DNA of 64,000 bases from Otatea glauca (lineage: Eukaryota; Streptophyta; Magnoliopsida; Poales; Poaceae), in NCBI GenBank assembly GCA_036346275.1, contig CM070723.1, forward strand, positions 4,836,001-4,900,000, given 5' to 3'. The notes under the pieces are model-generated. The model saw only the letters and a program-made list of their open reading frames with translations, ran no database searches and was not told the DNA's origin. This document shows, in pieces, positions 1 through 10,954 of the stretch (position 1 is the stretch's first letter; every line of letters begins with the position of its first letter). Made by a program: the position numbers and the translations under genes.

Positions 1-145
1 GTCGAGACGTGTATATGGAGAATAGCGGAGAGATGCTGCCGAAATTTTCTCTGGAGTTGTACAACGGCTTAGGAACTTGTCGGAACCACATATCCTTGAA
101 TGGGATTAGGACCAAACCTATTTAGAGATTAGGAGTCATCGTTGG
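1..145 (+). repeat. CACTA-associated repeat segment, copy 1
   Basis: This stretch matches 6714-6857 in the same orientation, with scattered substitutions; both contain the run ggagttgtacaacg and end in a shared block near ggattaggaccaaacc. In the second copy the segment is the right arm of a long inverted repeat. Here the left arm would lie before the window. It sits upstream of the TNP2 reading frames, and the second copy sits upstream of the other CACTA gene, so it is probably a family-specific 5' region. Positions 146-443 hold no gene that I can see. Confidence 0.6.
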
Positions 146-443
146 TACCCTTGTATTGTTTCGTTGTAGTCAAAAGATCTGTAGGCTACTGCACTATATA
201 ATTAGATTGTTTGATATCATTGTTCATGTTAAAAATGTATGTCTCTTATCGAGGAAATTGGAAGCTCTAAACCAGGGAAGAATCTAGGTATCGATCGGGA
301 GTACATATTTCATATATGTTGCAGGAAATTGTCATCTATTTTGAAAAGGTAATATTAACTGAAATGATGTCTTAATATTTCAAATAACTAGCTTGCTATC
401 GCTCCAGTTTGTGCATAATTTATTGGGTGAAGTTTAATTGCAG

Positions 444-3400
444 ATGAACCGTAAGGAATGGATGTATGCAAAAAGTCATGTGAGTGCTGAATTTCAGAGG
501 GGTGTTAAGGAGTTCAAAAAAATTGCCGAAGAGGACATAGTGAGGAGGGGTGTAAACTTCATATATTGTCCTTGCATTGATTGCACCAATCTGAGAAGAT
601 TTAACAACTCAGCTCAAATTGAGGACCACTTGATTCGACGTGGCTTCGTGAGGAATAACACGTGTTGGATCCATCACGGGGAGACAGGTAGTACCCTGGC
701 GGTATGCAATGAAGACACGGTGGAACCGGATGATGAGTTGCAATTTGATATGTTTGAGGAGGAGAATTTGGAGCAAATGTTGCGGGATGTGGAGGGTAAT
801 TACGAAAGAGAGTTTGGAAAGTTTAAAAGCACGATGGAAGGCGATGCGAAACCACTTGCTCACAAAGTTGCAAAGCGAATACACTAAGTTAGGTTCGGTC
901 CTTGCATTGTTCGAATGAAGGTAAAACACCGTTGGACAGATACAAGTTTTAATGCACTTCTAGTTCTTCTATCGGATCTGCTTCCGGAGGGAAACGAGTT
1001 GCCAACAAGCATTTATGAAGCGAAGAAGCTACTATGTCCCATGGGAATGGAAATAGAAAGGATACATGCATGTCCAAATAATTGCATCTTGTACCGTAAC
1101 GCACATCAGGAGCTGCACATTTGTCCAGTTTGCGGTGTGCCTCGGTACAAACAAAAGGAGAAGCGTAACGATAAGAAGCGTAAGAGCCGGGGCAACAAGG
1201 GTGAAGAGGTCACTAAAGGTGCACCGGCCAAGGTATTGTGGTACTTGCCCATCATTCCCCGTCTGGAAAGGTTGTTTGCAAATCCTAGAAAAGCAAAATT
1301 GTTGCGTTGGCATTATGAGTCTCGAAGGAAGATGGCAAGTCGAGACACCTGGCGATTCGGCTCAATGGAGAAACATCGATTGGAAACATGAGGAGTTTGG
1401 TGCCGAAATGAGGAACATAAGATTTGGATTGAGTACCGATGGAATGAATCCGTTTGGTAACATGAGCGATCGTCACAAAGACGTGGCGGTTCATTGTGTA
1501 TCTACAACCTCCCTCCTTGGTTGTGCATGAAGCGGAAGTATATTATGATGTCGTTGCTAATCTCGGGACCAGAACAGCTGGGAAATGATATTGATGTGTA
1601 CCTCGCTCCATTGATCGAGGATTTGATAAAATTGTGGAATGACGGGGTCATTGTGTGGGATGCATACCGAAGAGAGCATTTCACCCTACGGGCTATGGTA
1701 TTTTGCACCATAAATGATTTCCCGGCTCTTGGAAATTTGGCGAGACTCTGATCTGAAAGGAGCAAAAGCGTGTCCTATTTGTGAAGAGGAGACCGAGAGC
1801 CTATGGTGCCGAATTCCAAGAAAGCGTGTATATGGGTCACCGAGGTTTCTACCTCAAGTCATCGATACCGTAAGATAGATGACAAATTTGATGGGAAGAG
1901 GAAGTCCGTTCGCACCGCATCCTATGAGTGGAAGGCAAGTATATTCACGTGTAGAGGATATCGATGTTCAAGATCGGAAAGAGTCAGTAAATCTGTTCGC
2001 TTTAGGACCATTTGGAAGAAGAGGTCAATATTTTGGGACTTACCGCATCGAAGGAGTTAGATGTTCGGCATTGTATTGATGTCATGCACGTTGAGAAGAA
2101 TGTCTGCGACAATTTGGTTGGTATCTGCTGAACATACCGGAAAGACAAAGGATGGTGTGAATGCTCGTCGCGACATGGCCTACATGGGAATCAAAGGCCG
2201 GGCTTGCGGTGATAGAGGAGGATGGAAAAGGTGCGTATATCCCCGCTGCATGCAACACCCTGTCCAAGAAGGAGAAAGAGGACCTTTGCAAATGTCTCCA
2301 TGGTATTAAAGTTCCATCTGGCTACTCCGCGAACATTAAGAAACTTGTGTCCTTGGATGATTTGCAGTTGTTGGGCATGAAGTCCCACGATTGCCATGTC
2401 TTCATGACCCAAATGCTCCCAGTTGCAATAAGAAATATTCTGCCAGAGGATGTCAGGTTTGCAATCACGAAGCTGTGTTACTTCTTCAATGCGATCTCCT
2501 GCAAAGTTATTGACCCCGACGTGCTAGACAACTTGCAGAGTGAGGTGGTGCAGACTCTATGTCAGCTTGAGATGCATTTGCCACCGTCGTTCTTCGATGT
2601 CATGGTCCACCTTGTTGTTCACCTCGTTAGAGAGATTAAGATATGTGGACCGGCATTCCTACGTTATATGTACCCGTTCGAGAGGTACATGGGTATATTA
2701 AAATCCTACGTGAGAAATCGGTCGAAGCCTGAGGGTAGTATTGTGGAAGGTTATAGTACTGAAGAGGTTATTGAGTTCTGCGTGGACTATCTCGGGAAAA
2801 GACAAGCAATCGGTGTTCCTCTATCTCGCCATGAGGCGGACTTTGCGGCAAAGGAACCGTTGGATCGAAACTAACGAGGCCACGGTTTGATATGTATTGC
2901 AAAGCGCATCTAACAGTCTTGCAGCAGAGCGCAGAAGTTGCAGGGTACATCGAGCAGCACAAGTCGATATTACGGAAAGAGAATCCACAAATGGATGAGC
3001 TTTCCATCATGCGGGAACACAACGATAGATTTTTCACATGGTTCAAACAAAGGGCGAGGTCTCTGTTAGTGAGACTATCAAATGGTTGGCTGACGGACCT
3101 AGATTTAATGTCTGAGACATGGCGGGTACGATATTAATGGGTACACCTTTTACATCGAAAGTCGGGATGCTAAGAAGTCTTGCTCAAAGCAGTGGTGTAA
3201 GCATAGATGCTTTTTCCGATGAACATCACTCGAAAGGAGGATCCTCAATGGCAATGAACTCTTACTTCGGGGTGATCGAAGAAATTTGGGAGCTCGATTA
3301 CGGAATATACCAAATTCTATTGTTCTGATGTAAGTGGGTGGGACTCCTACATGGAGTGAAGGTCGACAAGAGAGGTTTTACTCTTGTGGATCCCAACAGA

Positions 3401-3664
3401 CTCGCCTATAAAGATGACCCATTCGTACTTGCGAAGCAAGCAAATCAGGTCTTCTATGTGCGTGATCCGGCCAATCCGAGGTTGCACGTCGTCCTTCATG
3501 GCAAGCGGCGGATCGTTGGAGTCGAAAATGTCATAGATGAAGAAGAATACGACCAATTTGATGAAATACCTCCGTTTGCGGATGGGGCCTGTCTTAGTGG
3601 CGACGATGACACACATGGAAGAAATTATATGCGTGTAGATCATCAGGAAGGGTTGTATTGCAAA
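444..3664 (+). pseudogene. CACTA (En/Spm) TNP2-type transposase, frame-broken
   Basis: This is the decayed transposase gene of a CACTA DNA transposon, the protein that would bind and cut the element ends in the nucleus. The first ATG (444) follows directly on ttgcag, a likely splice acceptor. In order: a transposase-associated domain (444 to about 700, with CPCIDC and the end HHGE); TNP2 domain pieces from about 915 (CPNNC, HICPVCGVPRYK, then GLSTDGMNPFG near 1430, PPWLCMKRKY near 1510, CPICEEE near 1775, HCIDVMHVEKNVCD at about 2062-2110); a DUF4218 region at about 2320-2830 (HLPPSFFDVMVHLVVHL, YPFERYMG); and a DUF4216 region at about 3338-3580 (FTLVDPNR, VFYV). The order is the standard one. 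The domains lie in different frames with several stops, so no full protein can be made. Frame changes occur near 1390, 1500, 1750, 2060 and 2880. Confidence 0.9.
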
Positions 3665-4142
3665 TAAAAGGAGTACATCATTGTATCAGTTGCTATGTGT
3701 TTGAAATGTTTGTATTGTACATAACAGTAGTTTCGTGTTTGCAAAGGTTACGTGTACGTATGAAACTTTTGCAAAAAAATTTCAATGGATTGTGGTATGT
3801 ATCATCTACTTGAAGCAAGAAAAAGAAGGCACTCCACACCAAATCATTTCTCGCAATTTTCAAAATACTTGGACTTCATTTGAGAAAGATTTGACTTTGA
3901 GACTCTTTGAACAAAAAATCTAGCCTACAAAGTGACTTTGGGCTTCTTTTTTTCAATGCTAACTCTTTTTTCCAGAATCCTTTTTGGAATAGTTTTGTAG
4001 TATCACAAAAATGCGTTCTGCAAAATTTCAAAAATTCCAACTATGTTTGCAAAATTTATGGCATTTTCACTCTTTGATCAGATATTTTTGCAAGTTCAGA
4101 ATTCATGGTTTGTCAGGAAAGCAAATAGTGCATTGAACAACA
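3665..4142. other. CACTA 3' flank without gene
   Basis: AT-rich sequence between the TNP2 remnant and the first hairpin array. I see no coding signal or structured repeat in it. Confidence 0.5.
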
Positions 4143-5160
4143 TTTGTATCGGTTTTAGTAAAACACCGATAGTGATTTGTACTTTTTTGTGTCTGTTTTT
4201 ATAAAAAACCGATAGTAATATTACATTGTGTCGGTTTTATATAAAAACCGATAGTAAATTTTGTGTCGTTTTTTTTAAAACCCGATAGTAATAATGAGTT
4301 CATTGTGTCGGTTTTATCAAAAAAACAATAGTAATATATAATTTTTTTGGTCAGGTTTGATCCAAAAACTGTAGTGATATTTATTTTTTTGTGTCGGTTT
4401 TTTTCCGAAACCGATAGTAATATTATATTTTTTGTGTCGGTGTTTGTAAAAACCGATAGTAATAGAACTTTTTTGTGTCGGTTTTTTAAAAAAACCGATA
4501 GTAAATGTAGTTTTTTTGTGTCGGTTTTTTTATAAAACCGATAGTAATGTTTATCATTTGTGTCGGTTTTGTTAAAAACCCGATAGTAATAATAAGTTCT
4601 TTGTGTCGGTTTTATCAAAAAACGATAGTAATATATATTTTTTTTGGTCAGGTTTGATCCAAAAACTGTAGTGATGTTTATTTTTTTGTGTCGCTTTTTC
4701 AAAAAACCGATAGTATTATTGTCTTTTTGTGTCGGTTTTTTAAAAAAACCGATAGTAATGTTTTAAATTTGTGTCGGTTTTTTAAAAAACCGATAGTAAT
4801 ATGGAGTTCTTTGTGTCGGTTTTTTCAAAAAACCGATAGTAATATTTTTTTTTGGTCCGGTTTGATCCAAAAATGGTAGTGATGTTTATTTCTTGTGTCG
4901 GTTTTCTAAAAAAACCGATAGTAATATTATATTTTTTGTGTCGGTTTTGTCGAAAAACCGATAGTAATTGAAAGTTATTGTGTCGGTTTTTTTCAAAAAA
5001 AACGATAGTAAGATGTATTTTTTTGTGTCGGTTTTTTAAAAAAACCGATAGGAATAAAAAAAATTTGTCTCGGTTTTCTTGGAAAACCGATAGTAATATA
5101 TAATACTTTGTGTCGGTTTAATGAAAAAACCGATAGTAATATTATAGGTATGGTATTTTG
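4143..5160. repeat. Array of about 24 hairpin units, CACTA subterminal type
   Basis: Units of about 42 bp are repeated head to tail. Each unit is an imperfect palindrome: TGTCGGTTTT, a short A/T centre, then AAAACCGATAGTAAT. A variant unit beginning ggtcaggtttgatcc recurs near 4345, 4645 and 4855, which suggests a higher-order repeat of five to seven units. Short motif arrays of this kind near CACTA ends are known binding sites for the element's TNPA-like protein. The array lies after the TNP2 remnant. The reading frames that cross it on both strands are by-products of the repeat. Confidence 0.75.
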
Positions 5161-5642
5161 TGTCGGCCCTCACTAAGCTGGACTCCACGCGCCTAACTCC
5201 CCACTCCCGACCGATTCGCCTCAACCCCCGCGCCTCGGCCTCCGCCCCGACGCGACCCGTCGCCCACCCTCCGCCGCTAACGCCACCCGCCGCCCCTCCG
5301 CCGCGCGCCCCGCCCCACTCCACCCCGCCGCCTCCCCTACTCCACCCACGACCACCTACTCCACCCCGCCCCTCCGGCTGCGCCCCGACTCCACCCCGCC
5401 CACCCCACCGCCTCCCCTACTCCACCCCTCCGCCCCTACTCCACCCCACCGCCCCTACCCGCCCCTCGGCTGGGCCCCGACTCCACCCCGCCCACCCCGC
5501 CCCCCTACCCGCCCCTCCGACCTCCGCCCCGACTCCACCTTGCCCCTCCGCCCCACGCCCGACGCCGCCTCCACCCCGCCGCCGCCCCTCCCGCCACTGC
5601 CCTGCGCGCCCCTCCGCCCCCACGCCCCTGGCCTCCGCCCAG
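5161..5642 (+). other. C-rich exon-like tract ending in a splice donor
   Basis: About 480 bp very rich in C on the plus strand, made of degenerate repeats such as ccccgactccaccccgcc. It begins abruptly after the hairpin array and ends at cccag followed by gtgagt (junction 5642/5643), a near-perfect plant splice donor. The GC content then drops sharply. It could be the 5' leader exon of a transposon gene or captured host 5' exon. The proline-rich reading frame across it looks like a consequence of base composition. Confidence 0.4.
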
Positions 5643-6520
5643 GTGAGTGTTCTGCCCATGCTACAATGATTGCCAGTTTGAGCTTGTCATTGCGGTGAAG
5701 AAAAGGCGCTGTCTTGGTCGGTATCGGGGTGGTTTATTAGTTGCATTTATATTGAACTATTAGAGTTGATTTTAGAGCCATGTGACTAGGAAGTTGCAAA
5801 TTTGATGTAAGTGCCCACTTTTTCGGCAAATAGAAGTGGTGATTTGATCCAAGTAGTGATACATCCATCAGTGCACTGGCCCTGCTTGATGCAAGATGAT
5901 AATCGATATCATGCTTGCCATAGAGAACTGTGAACTGCCAAATGCAAATTTGGTATGGGTGTGTGCAATGGGACATCGCTGCAATGAAATAGATAACTTT
6001 GATGTAAATGGTGCAAACTGCAATAGTGTATTGGAATTGAAGTGGACTAGTTTGTCAGTTGTGTGCACATTATAGTGAAATATTGACAACATGATGCTAA
6101 TCTTTCGAGGTGATAATACGGCAAAAGTATCCCGCGTTCTGGCTACCTTCTTCTTTTAAAAAAAAGGACAAGGGCACTCTTTTCTTGGTATGAATTAGTT
6201 GGTTGCGGTTGTAGTTTCTTCTTTTGAGAGAGGGAGAGGGTTTAGGATGTTCGGTACATTCAACTTGTTATGAGAAAGAATTGTCGACTTAGTGGGGGGT
6301 TCTGTTGTGACCTAGTGGGGGGGTTCTATTTATCATATAGAAATCTCATCATACTGTTTCCATTATATATTCAATTTCCCTCTACATTCAATTATTCATG
6401 ATATACATGTTCCCTCATCCTGTTTCCATGAATGTTACGATGTTTTTTTCATTACTTTCTCATATGTGCTTCTGTACTCAGCATATGTTAAGAGTTCAGG
6501 TTGCGTAACCTACGTCTCCC
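5643..6520. other. Intron-like AT-rich spacer
   Basis: Low-GC sequence that follows the donor-like site. I see no gene, no array and no recognisable element. It could be the intron after the C-rich exon. Confidence 0.35.
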
Positions 6521-6521
6521 G

Positions 6522-6581
6522 TTCGAGAGTGCTTATTTATAAATATGTCGTAATGACATATTTATAAGCAAGCAGTCTCGA
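6522..6581. repeat. 60-bp perfect-core palindrome
   Basis: The sequence tcgagag-tgcttat-(tta)-taaatatgtc is followed after gtaat by gacatatttataagca and then ctcga. The arms pair over about 24 bases with small bulges. It lies just before the long inverted repeat inside CACTA DNA. Confidence 0.6.
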
Positions 6582-6604
6582 ATTGTCCACGTTTTTTGGA
6601 CAGT

Positions 6605-6812
6605 TCGAGGATATGTGGTTCTTGCAAGTTCCTGAGGCGTTGTACAACTCACAGAGTAGATTTCGGTAGCGTCTCCCTGGTGTTCTCCGGATGCACACCC
6701 CTCTTGACCAGTTGTCGAGGCGTGTATCCGGAGAACAAATGAGATGTCGCCAAATTTTCTCTGGAGTTGTACAACGCCTCAGGAACTTGCCCGAACCACA
6801 TATCCTCGAATG
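6605..6812. repeat. Long inverted repeat with arms of about 95 bp
   Basis: The left arm (6605-6698) and right arm (6717-6812) are reverse complements with some mismatches: cgaggatatgtggttc pairs with gaaccacatatcctcg, and gcgttgtacaac pairs with gttgtacaacgc. The spacer is under 20 bp. The right arm is the segment that also occurs at position 1 of the window. A transcript across it would fold into a long hairpin. Confidence 0.7.
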
Positions 6813-6864
6813 GGATTAGGACCAAACCTATGTAGAGATTAGGAGTTATCGTTCGTACGTATTT

Positions 6865-7009
6865 AGAACAATGATTTATTATCAAGTTCACATAATAGCT
6901 ACGAAATTTTCTCTGCCGAACTTTTCTTGAAGATCATTCTTTCCTCTGTTAATGTACTGCAATATACTAGAACAATGATTTATTATCAAGTTCACATAAT
7001 AGCTACGAA
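6865..7009. repeat. Direct duplication of a 41-bp unit
   Basis: An identical 41-bp block starting agaacaatgatttattatc is present at 6865-6905 and 6969-7009, separated by 63 bp. It lies just upstream of the second CACTA gene remnant. Confidence 0.75.
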
Positions 7010-7060
7010 TTGCTTTCTCTCATGTCAAATATTTGTCCATGGTAGATAGAAAAACTCAAA

Positions 7061-10000
7061 ATGTCGCAATTAGAGAGCATCGGCTCATCGCCAGAAAGAG
7101 TAGAAGGTGCTCCTGAGGGGCGCAGCCAACTTCCAAGTGTCGAGCCGACCCAGGTTCGAAATGTCGAGGGGCCGAGTAAGGTGAGGAAGGCCCGAGGACC
7201 GAGCAAAGGGTCACGGGGAGAACGACGCAAATTCTCCACTTCAATGCGACGGGCGTTTGCATGGGTCCTCCCAAGTGTAAGGGGCGATACCGCTCATTCC
7301 TCGGGCAACTGGTGAGGGAGAGAGTTCCCATAACGGTTAAGGATTGGAGAAAGAAGGTCAGCGTCGAGCAGAAGAACCGGCTGTGGGACGAGGTTAAGGG
7401 AAAATGGATTATAGAAGAGGAGGATGAAAACAATGCCAGTGATGCGCCTTGAAGAGGATGGGTGTGGCTCTGAGGCACTTCAGGGTCTACATGCACAGTG
7501 AATACGTGCTGAAAGGCCGCACACCATTCGAGAGGTATCCGTTCGTGACTCCCGATGTTTGGGAGGAGTTCACGAGGATCAAGAGTACGCCCGAGGCGGA
7601 GGAGCTGAGATAGAAGAATGTTGCTACCCAGAGGCTGAACACGCATGCGCACCACCTCGGTTCAGGCGCCTACGAAGGGAAGAAAGCAGAATGGGCACGA
7701 CTAGCCGAGGAGTGCGCCAACTCCGGGACAGTGATGCCTTACTCGCACATATGTGAGGAGTGGGCACGTGACTGGGTATTAGCAAGGACAAAGAAAACCG
7801 CGGACGGGTAGCTGGTAGTACCAAACCCCACTACCGCGCAAGTCGTCTCCACCATCGTAAGATATCAAACTTACTACATTGCAAGAGACCATTCCTCTCG
7901 TATTTCAGATCTAATTCGCACTCGCTTCTTGCGGAGGAGGTAAGCGGAGGAAAGAGCAGGGACCTTTATTAGCCAAGGGTCAAATGACATCCTATCCATC
8001 GCGATCGGGAAGCTCGACCATAAGGGCCGGTGCTTGCCGCAGGTCGGGCATCGAAGAAGTCCTACTTCCAAGATCTTGCCGAGTACCGGATCAAGAACAT
8101 GGGATGCACGTGCGAGCGCTGAAAGACACGCTTAGGGAGCGGTGAGGAGGAGATCTCGGAGGAGATGAGGAGGAGATGAGGTGCGGATGATGGCACGTGA
8201 GGAGGAGATGAGGTGGAGATGATGGCACGTGAGGAGCGCCTAAGGGCCGAGATGATGGCGATGATCTCCCGAGTTAGAGCCGATGCCCCGCCATCAGAGA
8301 AACCTGTACCCCACCAAGTAGCTGCGGTTCCAAAATGATAAGTCCGGTCCCAGTGAAGGTAATAATTAATTTTGCCTTACTTAATGGTGCGAGGGTAACT
8401 CTTCATATGTTTTCTCTCAAGTTGCGCACTTTTGCGGCGCCTACCAAGTGCCACTCACCCGATGGAAGACGGATTTCTGTTGAGGTCTGCACGCGGGTTG
8501 CATTTCCATGCAAGGAGACCCACGGTGCATGGTCACCTTTGGGGAAGGGCTACATGAGGGTCCGGTGGACTACGCCCACGAAGCCTTCTTATCACATGTG
8601 CTCGAGTTCCCCCTAACGAAGACATCACCACTCTCGGGCTAAGCGCGGATGTCGTTCATCAAGTGGCCCACGACAGCGTCGTCTTGGTCAAGGTAAACAT
8701 CCTCATGTCTTACGTACCATTCGGAGTATTGCAACAAGTTACTTAATTATGCGCGTGCTTTGTAGGTTCCTACCGTACTGCGCCGCTCCCACGACCGTGA
8801 TGAGCCCCGCACAAAGTACAAAGCTGGTGCATAAAAGGACTAGCACGACAACCACGTAACCACTGGAGGCCTCGCTAAAAGGCTAGGCTCACAAAGGCCA
8901 CAGCGCCCCTCGGTACATGAAAAGCCCCGCCCGACCTCGGAGACTCCTTCGCCCGAAAGGAGAGCCGGCCATGCACCACGGTGAAGGCTTATGAATTTAA
9001 GGCCTACGACATGGAAAGCCCCTACGCCTCCCAAACAAATTGAGCGCTCTAGGCATATGGACTCGATACTCCATGGAAGGTACATTGACAAAGCGAAAGA
9101 GAGCGGCGTGTCGAATTCAATGTTAGATACAGAAAGGGACATTTCCACCGCGAGGAGGATGGGACATTCCCAGTTAGTTTTGAGGAATTGTTCCGTCTGT
9201 ACCAAATGATAGCCATCGATATTTCTACTGTACGATCCTGGACGCTGTGAGTATCGCACCACGTTGCACGACCTTATAACTTCCATAGGATTTTGCATTA
9301 CGCTTTTTAACATTCAATGCGAGTTGTAGGGCGATGAGGCAGCGGGTCGTGACGAATCGACAACTAGTTGGGTTCGTTGACCCTGAGCCTGTGTCCGCGA
9401 CAATGGCTAGGCTTCAACCGGAATGGGTTGCCGGCTACATCAAGAGGGCATTGCAAGCTGAGTCGAAGAAGGGCTTCATTCTATTCCCGTACCACGAGGA
9501 GTAAGTACTACTTCACTGTTCAATTACTTCTACACACTGAAATCGTATGTGAACTTATTTTCTTCGCTGCATACCATTTAATAAGCAACCATTGGATTCT
9601 ACTCGTGCTCCTTCCGAGCGACAACAAAGTGTACACTTTTAATTCGCTTAATAAGAGACCGATGGCCTACGCGATCAAGCCTCCTTTGGAGCAGTAAGTG
9701 CACCACTCTTATCTAACATTTTCTGTATTTAACTACATTCATTATTTTTTTACTCAACGACATCTTTCCAATGTATATAGGGGTTTCAAGGAATACGTCG
9801 AAGCAGGAGGGACACACGACGACTAAAAGGGCTCCAAGCTGGAGTATGTCCGCTTCAAGGTACAAGTGGCTATCATATATAAGATTTAGATTTTCTGACA
9901 TATTTTCTTTGTCTGTTAATTTATTTTTCTTTCTTCACAGTGCCATCAACAGGCAGCGACGATCGCTGTGGTTTGTATGTCATGCAACACATGGTGATCT

Positions 10001-10133
10001 TGATTGTCGGCTCGCACCGTTTCCCGAGGTAGTACATGCATATACAATTAGTCTTTCACATGGAAATTTGAAAACTCAAATTAGAGCACTCGTTTCTATC
10101 TTGCAAGATACCGTTATCCCCGGAAGAGTGTAG
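7061..10133 (+). pseudogene. Second CACTA gene with Ulp1-like (C48) protease domain, decayed
   Basis: Many grass CACTA elements carry a second gene whose C-terminal part resembles Ulp1/SENP cysteine proteases. The ATG at 7061 opens a basic, charged region. KGRYRSFLGQLVRERVPIT near 7275 and RHFRVYMHSEYVLKGRTPF near 7470 match the plant En/Spm-type transposase family. The protease part follows in pieces separated by short introns or indels: VSFEELFRLYQ near 9170, WVAGYIKRALQAESKKGF near 9425, HWILLVLLPSDNKVYTFNSL near 9590, and CGLYVMQHMVILI near 9965. The catalytic His (HWILLV) and Cys (CGLYVM) positions are present. The expected Asp of the DSL motif reads Asn (FNSL). In-frame stops occur, for example at about 7608, so the gene is probably dead. 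Confidence 0.75.
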
Positions 10134-10465
10134 ACAAGACCTGCACTCAACAAGATCTGAGACCACTTATGCGGTGGTACTGGATAGAATGCTTATCGGA
10201 GGACGGATGGTTTAGAGATCCCAAAAGCTCCTACTAGACCAGATGTGAACAAATATTACATATCTGAATGCGATTGCATGTGTACTTATGGTTAAGCATG
10301 TTTACGTTCTATTTTGTTAACGAATGTGATATGTGTTTGTTGTAACAAAGTGTTCATGTTCTTTGAATGTGATATGTTGTCTGTAATTTCTGTGTGAATG
10401 TGATATGTGCATATTGTGTGGAATATGTGCTGACTAGAATGTGATAGCACACCACACCCCTTCAT

Positions 10466-10935
10466 CTCTGTCGGTTCTCAAAAGAAAATGATAGAGATGT
10501 GACGGTCATCTCTATAGGTTCTTTGAAAGAAGCGATAGGGATGATAAACTCATCTCTATCGGTTCTTTATAAGAAGTGATAGAGATGAGGATATTCATCT
10601 CTATCGGTTCTTTCAAAGAAGTGATAGAGATGATTATATTATCTCTATCGGTTCTTTTTAAGAAGCGATAGAGATGACACAGTCATCTCTATCGGTTCTT
10701 TATAAGAAGCGATAGAGATGATGATATTATCTCTATCGGTTCTTTGAAAAAAGCGATAGAGATGATACACCAATGAGCTATCATCTCTATCGCTTCTTAC
10801 AAAGAACCGATAGAGATGACCATATCATCTCTATCGGGCAAGAACCGGCTGTAATAATGCCCGTCTCATCTCTGTCTCATGACTTTGTGTCATCACTAGA
10901 ACCGACTGTGATGACAAAAAAGAACCGATTGTGAT
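10466..10935. repeat. Second CACTA hairpin array
   Basis: Seven or eight units of about 55-60 bp, each a near-palindrome: CATCTCTATCGGTTCTTT, a short centre, then AAAGAAGCGATAGAGATG. The array leads directly into the element terminus at 10,954. The core TATCGGTT is shared with the array at 4143-5160, although the surrounding unit differs. Confidence 0.8.
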
Positions 10936-10943
10936 GTATATTT

Positions 10944-10954
10944 GTGTAGTAGTG
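10944..10954 (-). mobile_element. CACTA terminal inverted repeat (right end)
   Basis: The plus strand reads gtgtagtagtg, so the minus strand starts CACTACTACAC, the signature end of CACTA elements. The next three bases (tac, 10955-10957) would be one copy of the 3-bp target duplication. The matching left end is not identified and may lie before the window. Confidence 0.85.

Noticed and set aside
4143..5160. Regularly spaced repeats as a CRISPR-like array
   Set aside because: The context is plant nuclear DNA, the units vary and touch each other without unique spacers, and a CACTA subterminal array explains them.
5160..5669. Open frame coding for a proline-rich protein
   Set aside because: The region is a C-rich degenerate repeat with open frames on both strands and no signal peptide or conserved motif.
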